Assembly (NCBI RefSeq): GCF_004151245.1
Contig: NZ_JUIW01000007.1
Location: 186,001-250,000 of the forward strand
Direction: 5' to 3'
Source of the DNA: Flavobacterium beibuense
Lineage (GTDB): Bacteria; Bacteroidota; Bacteroidia; Flavobacteriales; Flavobacteriaceae
DNA: 64,000 bases
Under the pieces are notes generated by a model. That model worked only from the letters and a program-made list of their open reading frames with translations. It was not told the DNA's origin and did no database searches. The first letter of the stretch is position 1. Every line of letters starts with the position of its first letter. Below, in pieces: positions 45,010 to 52,850 of the stretch. The position numbers and the translations under genes were made by a program.

Positions 45010-45053
45010 TAACGGCTATTGCCGGGTAGATGTATTATATAATCAAGGTAAAC

Positions 45054-46394
45054 ATGAACAGACAGTTTTTAAAAGGTCTTATTGCTTCAATCGAACAAAT
45101 TCCACAGTTTTTTTATCTGCTAAAGTGGCTGCTTATTTCGGCGATAGTCGGGATACTGTGCGGTTCTGCTTCTGCATTCTTTTTAGTCTCGCTTGAATGG
45201 GCTACAAACTGGCGTGAAAGCCATCTCTGGATAATTGCCCTTCTACCTCTTGGCGGACTCATAATCGGATTATTATATCATTATTTTGGCAGTAGTGTTG
45301 TAAAAGGCAACAATATGCTGCTGGAGGAACTGCATACTCCTAAACAGGTTATTCCTTTTCGTATGGCACCCCTAGTGTTATTTGGCACTATAGCCACACA
45401 CTTTTTTGGAGGATCTGCCGGGCGTGAGGGTACAGCTGTACAAATGGGAGGTGCTATTGCCGATCAGTTTACCAAAATCTTTAAGATGCGTCCGCGTGAC
45501 CGTAAAATACTTATTATAATAGGTATTAGCGGAGGTTTTGCATCAGTATTCGGTACGCCCCTTGCAGGGGCAGTATTTGCTTTAGAGGTACTGGTTTTGG
45601 GAAGGATGCGCTATGAAGCGATATTGCCAAGCTTCCTAACGGCTGTGGTTGCTAACCATACCTGCCATATATGGGGAGTAGGGCACACGCAATATCACAT
45701 TCCTTTTGTGCCGGAAATGACTCCGCTTAACCTGTTGTTTGCTGTTGCGGTTGGTATAGCATTCGGACTTACCGCGACTCTATTCTCTAAGATGACCCAT
45801 TTTTGGGGTGAATTCTTTAAATTCAAAATCAGTTACTCACCTTTAAGGCCTTTTGCCGGAGGTATAGTTATCGCACTGGCGGTTTACTTAATGGGTACTA
45901 CCAAATATATAGGACTTGGGGTTCCTGTAATAGTAGATGCTTTTAATCATGATTTAACCTCTTATGATTTCCTGCTTAAAATACTGTTTACATCCTTTAC
46001 GCTTGGTGCCGGATTTAAAGGGGGAGAAGTAACTCCATTATTTTTTATCGGAGCGACGTTAGGTAATGCTTTAGCCTTTTTTGTGCCATTGCCCTTGGCA
46101 TTATTGGCAGGTATGGGCTTTGTGGCCGTGTTTTCCGGAGCTACGAATACACCAATTGCCTGTACGCTTATGGGGATAGAACTTTTTGGTGCTGAAAGTG
46201 CAGTGTTTATTGCTATAGCCTGTGTGGTAGCCTATTTGTTTTCAGGGCATACAGGTATTTATTCCTCACAAATAGTAGGAAGCTCTAAACATTTACTGTT
46301 TGGCAGGGAGCAGGAAAAAAGTCTGGCAAGTGTAACCCAATCCAGAAAGGATAAGAGACACTCTTATGTTTCTTCGTTATTTGCAGGGAAATAA
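45054..46394 (+). CDS. CLC-F type fluoride/proton antiporter (voltage-gated chloride channel family)
   Basis: 446 aa from ATG 45054; an ATG at 45030 is also in frame. About ten membrane helices. The proton-gate motif is GREGT (123-127, Glu125), where chloride-type CLCs have GKEGP, and GSSVVKGNNMLLEEL replaces the canonical GSGIP region. GFKGGEVTPLFFIGATLG and GFASVFGTPLAGAVFALE are intact. These are the hallmarks of the CLC-F clade, which exports F- in exchange for H+. The upstream fluoride riboswitch supports the assignment. The last 31 bp overlap the convergent bacteriophytochrome gene. Confidence 0.93.
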   Translation: MNRQFLKGLIASIEQIPQFFYLLKWLLISAIVGILCGSASAFFLVSLEWATNWRESHLWIIALLPLGGLIIGLLYHYFGSSVVKGNNMLLEELHTPKQVIPFRMAPLVLFGTIATHFFGGSAGREGTAVQMGGAIADQFTKIFKMRPRDRKILIIIGISGGFASVFGTPLAGAVFALEVLVLGRMRYEAILPSFLTAVVANHTCHIWGVGHTQYHIPFVPEMTPLNLLFAVAVGIAFGLTATLFSKMTHFWGEFFKFKISYSPLRPFAGGIVIALAVYLMGTTKYIGLGVPVIVDAFNHDLTSYDFLLKILFTSFTLGAGFKGGEVTPLFFIGATLGNALAFFVPLPLALLAGMGFVAVFSGATNTPIACTLMGIELFGAESAVFIAIACVVAYLFSGHTGIYSSQIVGSSKHLLFGREQEKSLASVTQSRKDKRHSYVSSLFAGK

Positions 46395-48634
46395 ATACTG
46401 ATTACAGCGCCTTCTCCTAACTTACCCGATGCGGTTATATATCCGTTGTGGTTTTGTACAATCTTTTTACATAAAGCCAGTCCTACGCCAGAGCCTTTAT
46501 AGTCAAGCGGTGAATGCAGCCTTGTAAATATATTGAATATCGATTCGGCATACTCCTGTTCAAAACCAATTCCGTTATCGGCAACATAAACCAGTTTGTA
46601 AAGCATTCGGTTTGTGCTATTAAACGCAACCGGAACTTTTTCGGCGGAAAGCTGCACTACTGGCTTTCTGTCGGGAGAGGAATATTTAATGGAATTGGAT
46701 ATAAGGTTAGAGAACAGTTGCTTGAGCAGAAACGGAACACCCTGTACCTGAGGTAACACATCTATGTTTACGGTTGCCTCTTTTTCCTCAATAGTTTCGT
46801 GAAGTTCGTCAACAACTTCTTTAATCAGTTCTGTAAGGTCTACAGTTTCAAAATTACTGTCTTCGTGTTTTAAGCGGGTGTATTTTAAAATATCAACAAG
46901 CAGTGTCTGCATCCTGTTAGCAGAACTGTTCATTCGTTTAATGGCATCTTCCACCTTTTCAGGTATGTTCTTTTCTGTACTTAATATACGTGAAGATACA
47001 AGCTGTATTTTACGTAAAGGTTCCTGAAGGTCATGTGTACTTATCCAGTTAATATTTTCAAGTTCAGAATTTGTTTCTTTAAGCAATTCGCTTAGCTTTC
47101 GGTATTTTTGCTCCTCATTGGTAACTACAAGTAGGTTTATCTGTCGTTGCAGCCTGTATGCATAATTAGCAGCAGTATCTATTTCAGGTTTCTCCCAAGG
47201 AGAGCTCTGGCACTTAACGACCTCTTTCCAAAGGTCAAATGATTTTCTGGGTGAAAGCCCTTTTTCATCTTTTTCAATAGATTTGTTAGGATCTCCTGCC
47301 CAGTTTATTTCCTTTACTGTTTCCGGCCTGTACCAAATAATACTGTTGTCGTTTTCTATATCAAGGGAATGATATATTATACCAGATGTGTTTTCACATA
47401 CGTTTTTGTATTCCGGCAAAAGATCAATAAGTTTATCTGTGTGCAAACTTCCGTTCTGGGTATAAGTAGATAACCAGCTTGAAATCTTTTTTATTTCTTC
47501 ATCATCGGGTGTAATACCGCTTTTGTACACAGAATTATTGAATAATACAGACACTCCCGAAGCATTACAAAGTTCTAAAAGCTGTTTTGAGTTAACGAGT
47601 GCTTTAAATGAAGCCGCATTAGTAAGAGTTATATCCTTTACTTTATCTAATGCAGAAGATGTTTTAAGCGATAACTCGTACTCTTCGTTTTTTTGTCTTA
47701 TATCTATTTGTGAAGTTATAAAATGACCCTGTAACTGAGCAGCCAGTCTTAAATCGGGCGCCAGGTTTTTAGGAGAATAATGATGGCAGGCAATAAGTCC
47801 CCATAACTTTTTTTGGTGTATTAAAGAAATGGTTAATGTTGCGCCAACTCCCATATTGTGTAAATATTGTACATGTATTGGGGAGGTACTTCTTAAAATG
47901 GAAAGGCTTAGGTCAAGATTCTTTTCTGTGCTGTTATCAATGGTATAAATAGGCACCGGAGTATAATCTACATCGGTTATTATACGCAAGAGGTTTTGCA
48001 TATAAAGTTCGCGTGCCTGTTTAGGTATATCGGTATGTGGGTAGTGTAATCCTAGAAAAGGCTCTAAATCTTCCCTTACGCTTTCGGCATATACTTCACC
48101 ATTGTAATTCTTATCAAAACGATAAATCATTACCCTGTCATACCCTGTTATATCTCTTGTACCTTCTGCAACGAGCTGGCAAAGTTCTTTTAAGGTATGG
48201 GTGTCGTGCATATAGCCCAAAAGCTGAGCTGTCTGGTTATATTCAAAACTGATGTCCTTTTCGTTAACGCTTGCAGGTTCTGCCTCTATAATATAAAGAT
48301 TATCACGTTTATGTACTGTGCATAGGAAATTCTTACCGTTAAGTTCCAGTTTTAAGAGACTGGCAGAAAGCATCAGGTCTTTGCTTATATAATCTTTCAG
48401 GTTGTTAATGGTGTTATTAACAAAAACCGAGTCGATGGTTTTTCCTAGAATATCCTGGTGCTTTATACCAATATACTCATAGCTGTTGCCACTGCAAAAC
48501 TCAATTTTAAAGTCGGTAGTATTTACGGCAAGTAAAAAACCATGTGGCTGTATACTTCCGGGTATGTGTATAGGTTCCTGTTCGCAGTTTGTAAGATTAA
48601 CTATGTCACGATTTACAATATCCTTTATGTTCAT
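46364..48634 (-). CDS. bphP: Bacteriophytochrome sensor histidine kinase
   Basis: 756 aa. PAS (1-120) with the biliverdin-attaching Cys17 in NCEQEPIHIPGSIQPHG; GAF (140-310) with HTDIPKQAR (Asp202) and conserved His260 in YLHNMG; PHY (330-505) with the tongue motifs WYRPE and PRKSF; then HisKA with phospho-acceptor His534 in STHDLQEPLRK; HATPase_c with NSIKYSS, DNGIGFEQ and GSGVGLALCKKI. It is a red/far-red light sensor that autophosphorylates and hands phosphate to a response regulator. Last gene of a leftward cassette with heme oxygenase (22 bp upstream) and two receivers. Confidence 0.96.
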   Translation of the reverse strand: MNIKDIVNRDIVNLTNCEQEPIHIPGSIQPHGFLLAVNTTDFKIEFCSGNSYEYIGIKHQDILGKTIDSVFVNNTINNLKDYISKDLMLSASLLKLELNGKNFLCTVHKRDNLYIIEAEPASVNEKDISFEYNQTAQLLGYMHDTHTLKELCQLVAEGTRDITGYDRVMIYRFDKNYNGEVYAESVREDLEPFLGLHYPHTDIPKQARELYMQNLLRIITDVDYTPVPIYTIDNSTEKNLDLSLSILRSTSPIHVQYLHNMGVGATLTISLIHQKKLWGLIACHHYSPKNLAPDLRLAAQLQGHFITSQIDIRQKNEEYELSLKTSSALDKVKDITLTNAASFKALVNSKQLLELCNASGVSVLFNNSVYKSGITPDDEEIKKISSWLSTYTQNGSLHTDKLIDLLPEYKNVCENTSGIIYHSLDIENDNSIIWYRPETVKEINWAGDPNKSIEKDEKGLSPRKSFDLWKEVVKCQSSPWEKPEIDTAANYAYRLQRQINLLVVTNEEQKYRKLSELLKETNSELENINWISTHDLQEPLRKIQLVSSRILSTEKNIPEKVEDAIKRMNSSANRMQTLLVDILKYTRLKHEDSNFETVDLTELIKEVVDELHETIEEKEATVNIDVLPQVQGVPFLLKQLFSNLISNSIKYSSPDRKPVVQLSAEKVPVAFNSTNRMLYKLVYVADNGIGFEQEYAESIFNIFTRLHSPLDYKGSGVGLALCKKIVQNHNGYITASGKLGEGAVISIYFPANNEET

Positions 48635-48656
48635 AACGGGGCTTTGTTATGTTATT

Positions 48657-49244
48657 TTATGAGAAATGCCTGCCTATAGTGGTAAAGGCATATTCTGCTC
48701 CTGCAATTATTTCTTGTTGATTATTATTTTTTGCTTCATAAGCTGTAAGGGCATTAAGAAAAGACTTCCATTTGCTGCCGGTTTGATTACCGTATCCTGC
48801 AAAATAAGAAGCACCTTTTTCTTCTGTATGGCCTAGTGAGGTATGTATGTTTTTAAGGATTACCCTTCCGCCCAGGGAAGAGCCTTCTATTACATACAAT
48901 ACTCCCATAGCAAATGCGGGGCTCATTGAAGCAGTATTTTCAAAAGGTTTTTGAAATTGTGTTTTGGAAAAGCCTAATGTTTTAAGGTCGTTTTCTAAAA
49001 GAGATGTTTTGTTTCGGTTATTTATATCCGGAACAAAAGTAGTAAGGGCCGGAAAAATTTCTTCTTCGGCCTGCTTAACCACATCGTGCATTAAGTTTAG
49101 GTAATGCACATACTGATCATTAGTTACATTAGGATTTACAATCGAAACTGAAACAGGAAGCTGTTCCAGATTAGTATGGGCTACCGATGTTTTGGCTCTT
49201 AGCCTTTCTAAAAAAGTCTCGGTTGCCGTAAGCTCATTATTCAT
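48657..49244 (-). CDS. Biliverdin-producing heme oxygenase
   Basis: 195 aa. Haem-ligand His23 in AKTSVAHTNLEQ and the distal-helix motif GVLYVIEGSSLGGRVI. BphO-type enzymes open haem to biliverdin IX-alpha, the chromophore of the adjacent bacteriophytochrome, so one transcript supplies both apoprotein and pigment. It lies 15 bp after the response-regulator stop. Confidence 0.95.
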   Translation of the reverse strand: MNNELTATETFLERLRAKTSVAHTNLEQLPVSVSIVNPNVTNDQYVHYLNLMHDVVKQAEEEIFPALTTFVPDINNRNKTSLLENDLKTLGFSKTQFQKPFENTASMSPAFAMGVLYVIEGSSLGGRVILKNIHTSLGHTEEKGASYFAGYGNQTGSKWKSFLNALTAYEAKNNNQQEIIAGAEYAFTTIGRHFS

Positions 49245-49259
49245 ATTAAAAAACAGTAC

Positions 49260-49694
49260 TTAGCAGTAGTAAACAAATTCATTACTATCGGAGTTGTAAT
49301 TCTCCCAGTTCATTTTAAGCGTATGCTCTATAGATTTTTTAAGCTTATCAAACGCTCCCGATTTAGGCACATAAAATGAAGCGCCAAGTTCTTTACTTTG
49401 CTGAATGGTAATATCATCGCTGGTTGTAGAGAACATAACCACAGGAAGGTTTTTATGCTGATCTGACTCGCGTACTCTCTTAAGCGTTTCCAATCCGTTC
49501 ATACCCGGCATGTTTATGTCTAAAAATACAAGGTAGGGGGTTGGGGGCGGGTTATTAAGCGCTTTTAGTAATTCTTCACCATTACGCTGTGTTACCACCT
49601 TAACGTTACTGTCTATAATATCAATAATTTCCCTGAAGAAATCTATATCTTCCTGGTCATCATCGGTGTAAAACACTGTTAATTCGTTATTCAT
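49260..49694 (-). CDS. Single-domain response regulator (Rcp1-like), phytochrome cassette
   Basis: 144 aa from ATG 49694 (MNNELTVFYTDDDQ). A longer frame starts at TTG 49730, but that TTG belongs to a TATATTTG -7 box. Receiver domain only: acidic DDD at 11-13, phospho-acceptor Asp59 in LVFLDINMPG, Thr/Ser in MFSTTS, Lys in YVPKSG. No output domain. It is the probable phosphate acceptor of the phytochrome kinase, as Rcp1 is for Cph1. Confidence 0.93.
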   Translation of the reverse strand: MNNELTVFYTDDDQEDIDFFREIIDIIDSNVKVVTQRNGEELLKALNNPPPTPYLVFLDINMPGMNGLETLKRVRESDQHKNLPVVMFSTTSDDITIQQSKELGASFYVPKSGAFDKLKKSIEHTLKMNWENYNSDSNEFVYYC

Positions 49695-49727
49695 GGGTCT
49701 TGATAGTTTTAATATTGGGTTGAATAA

Positions 49728-49735
49728 CAAATATA
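49728..49735 (-). promoter_or_regulatory. -7 box for the receiver-heme oxygenase-phytochrome unit
   Basis: TATATTTG on the minus strand, 33 bp before the ATG at 49694; no -33 TTG in range. It suggests a second, internal transcript within the cassette. Confidence 0.5.
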
Positions 49736-49842
49736 GCTAATTTGTTTCCTAATAACTGTTTATAAGCTGTTAATATTAGGAAAACAAAGAGTCTTGTAAA
49801 ATGTTATAACAAAGTATGTGTAATTTTATAACAGGCAAAAAG

Positions 49843-50289
49843 CTACAAATTCATTATAAAACTATCCTTGTTTAGACCGTCTGTAATATATTGCCAGTTG
49901 ATGTGAACCACATCAGTGAGTATTTTTTTCAAATCGGTAAAGTCTGTAGGTTTTTTAATGTATACGTTAGCACCAAGAACAAATGTCTGTTCTACATCCT
50001 GCTCCGAAGAAGAGGTAGAATAAATTGCTACCGATATATTTTTAAGCCTTTCGTTGTCACGTATTTCCTTTAAACATTCCAACCCCGATTTACGAGGCAT
50101 GTTAAGGTCAAGGAAAATAATATCCGGAAGCGGATTTTCCTTTTTTACCAGATGATTCATGAGTTCTACACCATCCTTCAAGGTAGTTATAGAGTATTTA
50201 ATTTTAACCTCCTCAAAGGCTTCTGTAAAAAACAGGCGATCATCCTCGTCATCGTCTGCCAGCATTATATGTAAATGGCTAAGGTGCAT
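49843..50289 (-). CDS. Second single-domain response regulator (Rcp1-like)
   Basis: 148 aa receiver. DDDEDD at 12-17, Asp61 in IIFLDLNMPRKSG, YSTSSSE switch region and Lys in YIKKPTDF. Paralogous to the receiver at 49260 but with a different C-terminus (LTDVVHINWQYITDGLNKD). It follows the AraC-type gene by 16 bp. Having two receivers beside one kinase implies branching or a phosphate sink. Confidence 0.93.
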   Translation of the reverse strand: MHLSHLHIMLADDDEDDRLFFTEAFEEVKIKYSITTLKDGVELMNHLVKKENPLPDIIFLDLNMPRKSGLECLKEIRDNERLKNISVAIYSTSSSEQDVEQTFVLGANVYIKKPTDFTDLKKILTDVVHINWQYITDGLNKDSFIMNL

Positions 50290-50305
50290 ATAGGGCTTAA
50301 AAAAA

Positions 50306-50860
50306 TTATTTTTCGGCTATTCTTTTTTGTCTCATTATTTTCTGGAATGTGGTGGGGGTCACTCCTGTAATGTTTTTAAATTGTTGTGATAAATAAGCAA
50401 CACTGCTGTAATTCATCATAAAAGAGATTTCGGTAAGGGAAAGACTTTCGGTCATGAGCAACTGTTTTACCCTTTCTATTTTATGAAGGATAATAAAGTT
50501 CTCAATTGAAATAAATGTGACTTCTGAAAAGACCTGCGAAAGTGTACGGTAACTTTCGTCCAGTTTTTCAGAAAGATAAGATGATATTTTTAATGATTGC
50601 ATACCTTTATCAGAATACAGCATTTCTATAATTGCATTCTTAATTTTTTGTACCAGTATGCTCTTTTGGTTATCTACTATTTCTATACCATACTGCTTTA
50701 GAGATTCAATCAGTTGATTGTATTTGTCCATAGGTATGTTTTCCTTAAACTTGACATATCCCGGCTCAGTCACTGTGCAGTCAATGTCAAATTTATCTAA
50801 CTGCTCCTGTAGCAGAACTTTACACATCTGGTCTATGTTATATTTTATGTAAAGCTCCAT
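50306..50860 (-). CDS. AraC-type helix-turn-helix regulator, phytochrome cassette
   Basis: 184 aa. C-terminal AraC HTH (about 105-184): FIILHKIERVKQLLMTESLSLTEISFMMNYSSVAYLSQQFKNITGVTPTTF. The N-terminal 75 residues (KYNIDQMCKVLLQEQLDKFDIDC...YGIEIVDNQ) resemble no ligand-binding domain I know. As first gene before the receivers, heme oxygenase and phytochrome, it is a candidate transcription output for this light pathway. Confidence 0.9.
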   Translation of the reverse strand: MELYIKYNIDQMCKVLLQEQLDKFDIDCTVTEPGYVKFKENIPMDKYNQLIESLKQYGIEIVDNQKSILVQKIKNAIIEMLYSDKGMQSLKISSYLSEKLDESYRTLSQVFSEVTFISIENFIILHKIERVKQLLMTESLSLTEISFMMNYSSVAYLSQQFKNITGVTPTTFQKIMRQKRIAEK

Positions 50861-51042
50861 TAATATCCCTTATTTAGCGAAGTAAAAGTAGTAAATTTTC
50901 TTAACATCCGTTTAAGCTTTCTTATATTCATACTTACCCTATAGACTATTCAAATTAATATAGGTTTGATAAAAAATTAAAAATCAACAAATTAAAAGTT
51001 TTTGTTTAAATTTAATGTAACAGAAAACTTAACAAATGGCTG

Positions 51043-51050
51043 TAGGTTTG
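51043..51050 (+). promoter_or_regulatory. -7 box upstream of the CREST-type membrane protein
   Basis: TAGGTTTG, exact TAnnTTTG match, 43 bp before the ATG; the same octamer occurs at 50961-50968. Neither has a well-placed -33 TTG. The 233 bp between the phytochrome cassette and this gene otherwise hold nothing I recognise. Confidence 0.4.
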
Positions 51051-51093
51051 AATTGAAGTACAATAATCACCCTACTGCAATATAATAAAAAAT

Positions 51094-51771
51094 ATGTTTT
51101 ATTTTAAAACTATACCGCCTGACGGAGGAATTATTTATACCGAAACAAACATGCAAAATTTGTTTCCCGAGCCCTTAAATGCGGCAACTTCGCTGCTTTT
51201 TTTGATGTTGGCTCTTTTTTGGACGGTTAAATTATGGGGGAGGGCAAAACAGCATACTTTTTTATTTACGGCTGTTATACTGCTTTATATTGGTGGCATA
51301 GGCGGGACGGTTTACCATGGCATGCGCCAGTGGAGCTTTTTTATTATGATGGACTGGCTACCTATTATGCTGCTTTGTATAGCAGCGGGCGTTTACTTTT
51401 TGGCCCGACTTACAAAATGGTATTATGCCGTAGGTATGGTGTTACTGTATGTTGTTTTTCAATTTTATTTGAGGAGCATAATGACGCAAAGTGATGTCCA
51501 CCTGTTTATAAATATAAACTACGCGGTAATGGCATCGCTGGTGTTGTTTCCGGTACTGGGATACCTTATAAAGACAAGATTTGAAAACGGACTATGGGTA
51601 GGCTTGGCCCTTGTAGCTTTTATACTTGCGCTTACTTTTCGTATTGCCGACGGCTGGGGCTGGGTGAGTTTTGGTACCCACTTTTTATGGCACTTGTTTG
51701 GCGCGGTGGCTGCCTACTGCATGTTTCAGTACATATATCTTATCAATAACAGGCAAATGGCTATTGTATAA
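51094..51771 (+). CDS. Seven-helix membrane protein of the CREST/ceramidase-like superfamily
   Basis: 225 aa, about seven membrane helices. The motifs fit the alkaline ceramidase/PAQR/hemolysin III superfamily: PLNAATSLLFL, GGTVYHGMRQW (His) with MMDWLPI (Asp), and SFGTHFLWHLFGA (His-x3-His) in the last helix, which together would bind a zinc ion. The family contains lipid amidases and receptors; substrate unknown. It diverges from the phytochrome cassette and meets the VOC gene tail to tail. Confidence 0.78.
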   Translation: MFYFKTIPPDGGIIYTETNMQNLFPEPLNAATSLLFLMLALFWTVKLWGRAKQHTFLFTAVILLYIGGIGGTVYHGMRQWSFFIMMDWLPIMLLCIAAGVYFLARLTKWYYAVGMVLLYVVFQFYLRSIMTQSDVHLFININYAVMASLVLFPVLGYLIKTRFENGLWVGLALVAFILALTFRIADGWGWVSFGTHFLWHLFGAVAAYCMFQYIYLINNRQMAIV

Positions 51772-51801
51772 AAAAACCCGTTTTAAGGGGCTAAAACGGG
51801 C
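51772..51801 (-). terminator. Terminator of the VOC protein gene
   Basis: Read leftward: CCCGTTTTA, loop, TAAAACGGG then a T-run (TTTTTT). It lies 25 bp after the VOC stop. The rightward side lacks a T-run. Confidence 0.8.
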
Positions 51802-51824
51802 ATGGTAAATAAAGATAAGATGTG

Positions 51825-52238
51825 TTATTCGGTTGGCATGGCGCTCATATCCATATAGAATATTTCCCATTGGTGTCCGTCAAGATCTTCAAAGTTGCGG
51901 TTATACATCCATCCGTAATCAATAGGTTCTTTGTATTGCCTTCCGCCCGCTGCAAAAGCTTTTTCTAATAGGGCATCAACCTCATCACGGCTGTTTACCG
52001 AAAGCGCAGTAATAAGCTCAGTTGTTTTTTTGGCGTCGGCTATCTCTTTGGTTATAAAGGTACTAAAATACTTTTCTGTAAGCAGCATAGCAAAAATATT
52101 TTCGCCAATTATCATACAGGTTGCATTTTCGTCAGTAAACTGAGCGTTAAAGGTAAAGCCTATTTTGGTAAAGAATTCAATGGACTTGTTCAGGTCCTTT
52201 ACCGGAAGATTCACGAAAATTTGGTTCACTTTAGTCAT
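51825..52238 (-). CDS. VOC (glyoxalase/bleomycin resistance) family protein
   Basis: 137 aa with two beta-alpha-beta-beta-beta modules. NLPVKDLNKSIEFFTKIGF at the N-terminus and NRNFEDLDGHQWEIFYMD at the C-terminus with the metal-site Glu. It resembles the YaeR/PhnB-like lactoylglutathione lyase relatives; activity unknown. A consensus promoter and a 41-bp palindrome lie directly in front. Confidence 0.9.
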   Translation of the reverse strand: MTKVNQIFVNLPVKDLNKSIEFFTKIGFTFNAQFTDENATCMIIGENIFAMLLTEKYFSTFITKEIADAKKTTELITALSVNSRDEVDALLEKAFAAGGRQYKEPIDYGWMYNRNFEDLDGHQWEIFYMDMSAMPTE

Positions 52239-52242
52239 AACT

Positions 52243-52283
52243 ATTCGTTTTTTGATTTGTATATCACAAATTTATAAACGAAT
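52243..52283. promoter_or_regulatory. 41-bp symmetric palindrome over the VOC promoter
   Basis: Two nested inverted repeats share one centre (52263): ATTCGTTT (52243-52250) with AAACGAAT (52276-52283), and ATTTGT (52255-52260) with ACAAAT (52266-52271). The dyad covers the -7 box and the expected start of transcription, so it could be an operator or a leader hairpin. Confidence 0.55.
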
Positions 52284-52294
52284 ACTTAAACCAA
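52267..52294 (-). promoter_or_regulatory. Promoter of the VOC gene
   Basis: Minus strand TTG (52294-52292), 17 bp, TAAATTTG (52274-52267): full consensus match, 29 bp before the ATG. Confidence 0.78.
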
Positions 52295-52339
52295 AGGTGT
52301 GTAAACACGACAACCTAAGGGGGAAATCAGGACGATTCG

Positions 52340-52402
52340 GAATTGAGAATTGAGAATTGAGAATTGAGAATTGAGAATTGAGAATTGAGAATTGAGAATT
52401 GA
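52340..52402. repeat. Tandem heptanucleotide repeat, nine copies of GAATTGA
   Basis: Nine perfect, uninterrupted 7-bp units in the intergenic space between the VOC and DUF3037 genes, followed by a partial GAGAATTC. The length is prone to slippage. The flanking 50 bp on the right are a low-complexity TCTCAA/ATATCT stretch. Confidence 0.95.
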
Positions 52403-52466
52403 GAGAATTCTTATATCTCTATGTTTAGCATCTGCTATCTAATATCTCAAATCTCAATACTACTAT

Positions 52467-52850
52467 CTATACTACAAGATCCTCAAAAAGGCGCTGGGTT
52501 AGTTTTTCCATATCAGAACAAAAGCCGGGGTGTGGCCTTGATGTTTGTATAACCGAACTGCGCACAGCTGTTAGCCACCTGAAACGCTCATCGGGTTCCA
52601 TTAGGGCAATAGGGCCACCGTCTTTAGCGCCGCGGGCAATTTTTTCAAACGATTCAAGATTTTGTTTAATTTGTTCTATGTCTGCTTCGGGAGAAAGCAT
52701 AAGTATTTTTTGTTCGGCTACAGTGAAGAGCATTTTTACAAATTTTTGCCTTTTGCAAAACACAATCACCCCCGCATTGATGAACTCTTCGCGTTCCACT
52801 CTGGGAACAACGCGAATTACGGCATATTCATATAGGTGTTTATCTTGCAT
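52467..52850 (-). CDS. DUF3037 domain-containing protein
   Basis: 127 aa, whole-length match to DUF3037: YEYAVIRVVPRVEREEFINAGVIVFCKRQKF, then ARGAKDGGPIALMEPDERFRWLTAVRSSVIQTSRPHPGFCSD and a terminal LFEDLVV. Function unknown. It overlaps the HipA-like kinase gene by 11 bp, so the two proteins are made together and probably interact. Confidence 0.93.
   Translation of the reverse strand: MQDKHLYEYAVIRVVPRVEREEFINAGVIVFCKRQKFVKMLFTVAEQKILMLSPEADIEQIKQNLESFEKIARGAKDGGPIALMEPDERFRWLTAVRSSVIQTSRPHPGFCSDMEKLTQRLFEDLVV

Noticed and set aside
45013..45024. Hairpin CGGC-TATT-GCCG as an intrinsic terminator of the riboswitch
   Set aside because: The stem is only 4 bp and no T-run follows; it is more likely part of a translational expression platform.
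52380..52466. Possible CRISPR-like repeats near the heptamer array
   Set aside because: The units are contiguous 7-mers with no spacers and no cas genes are present.
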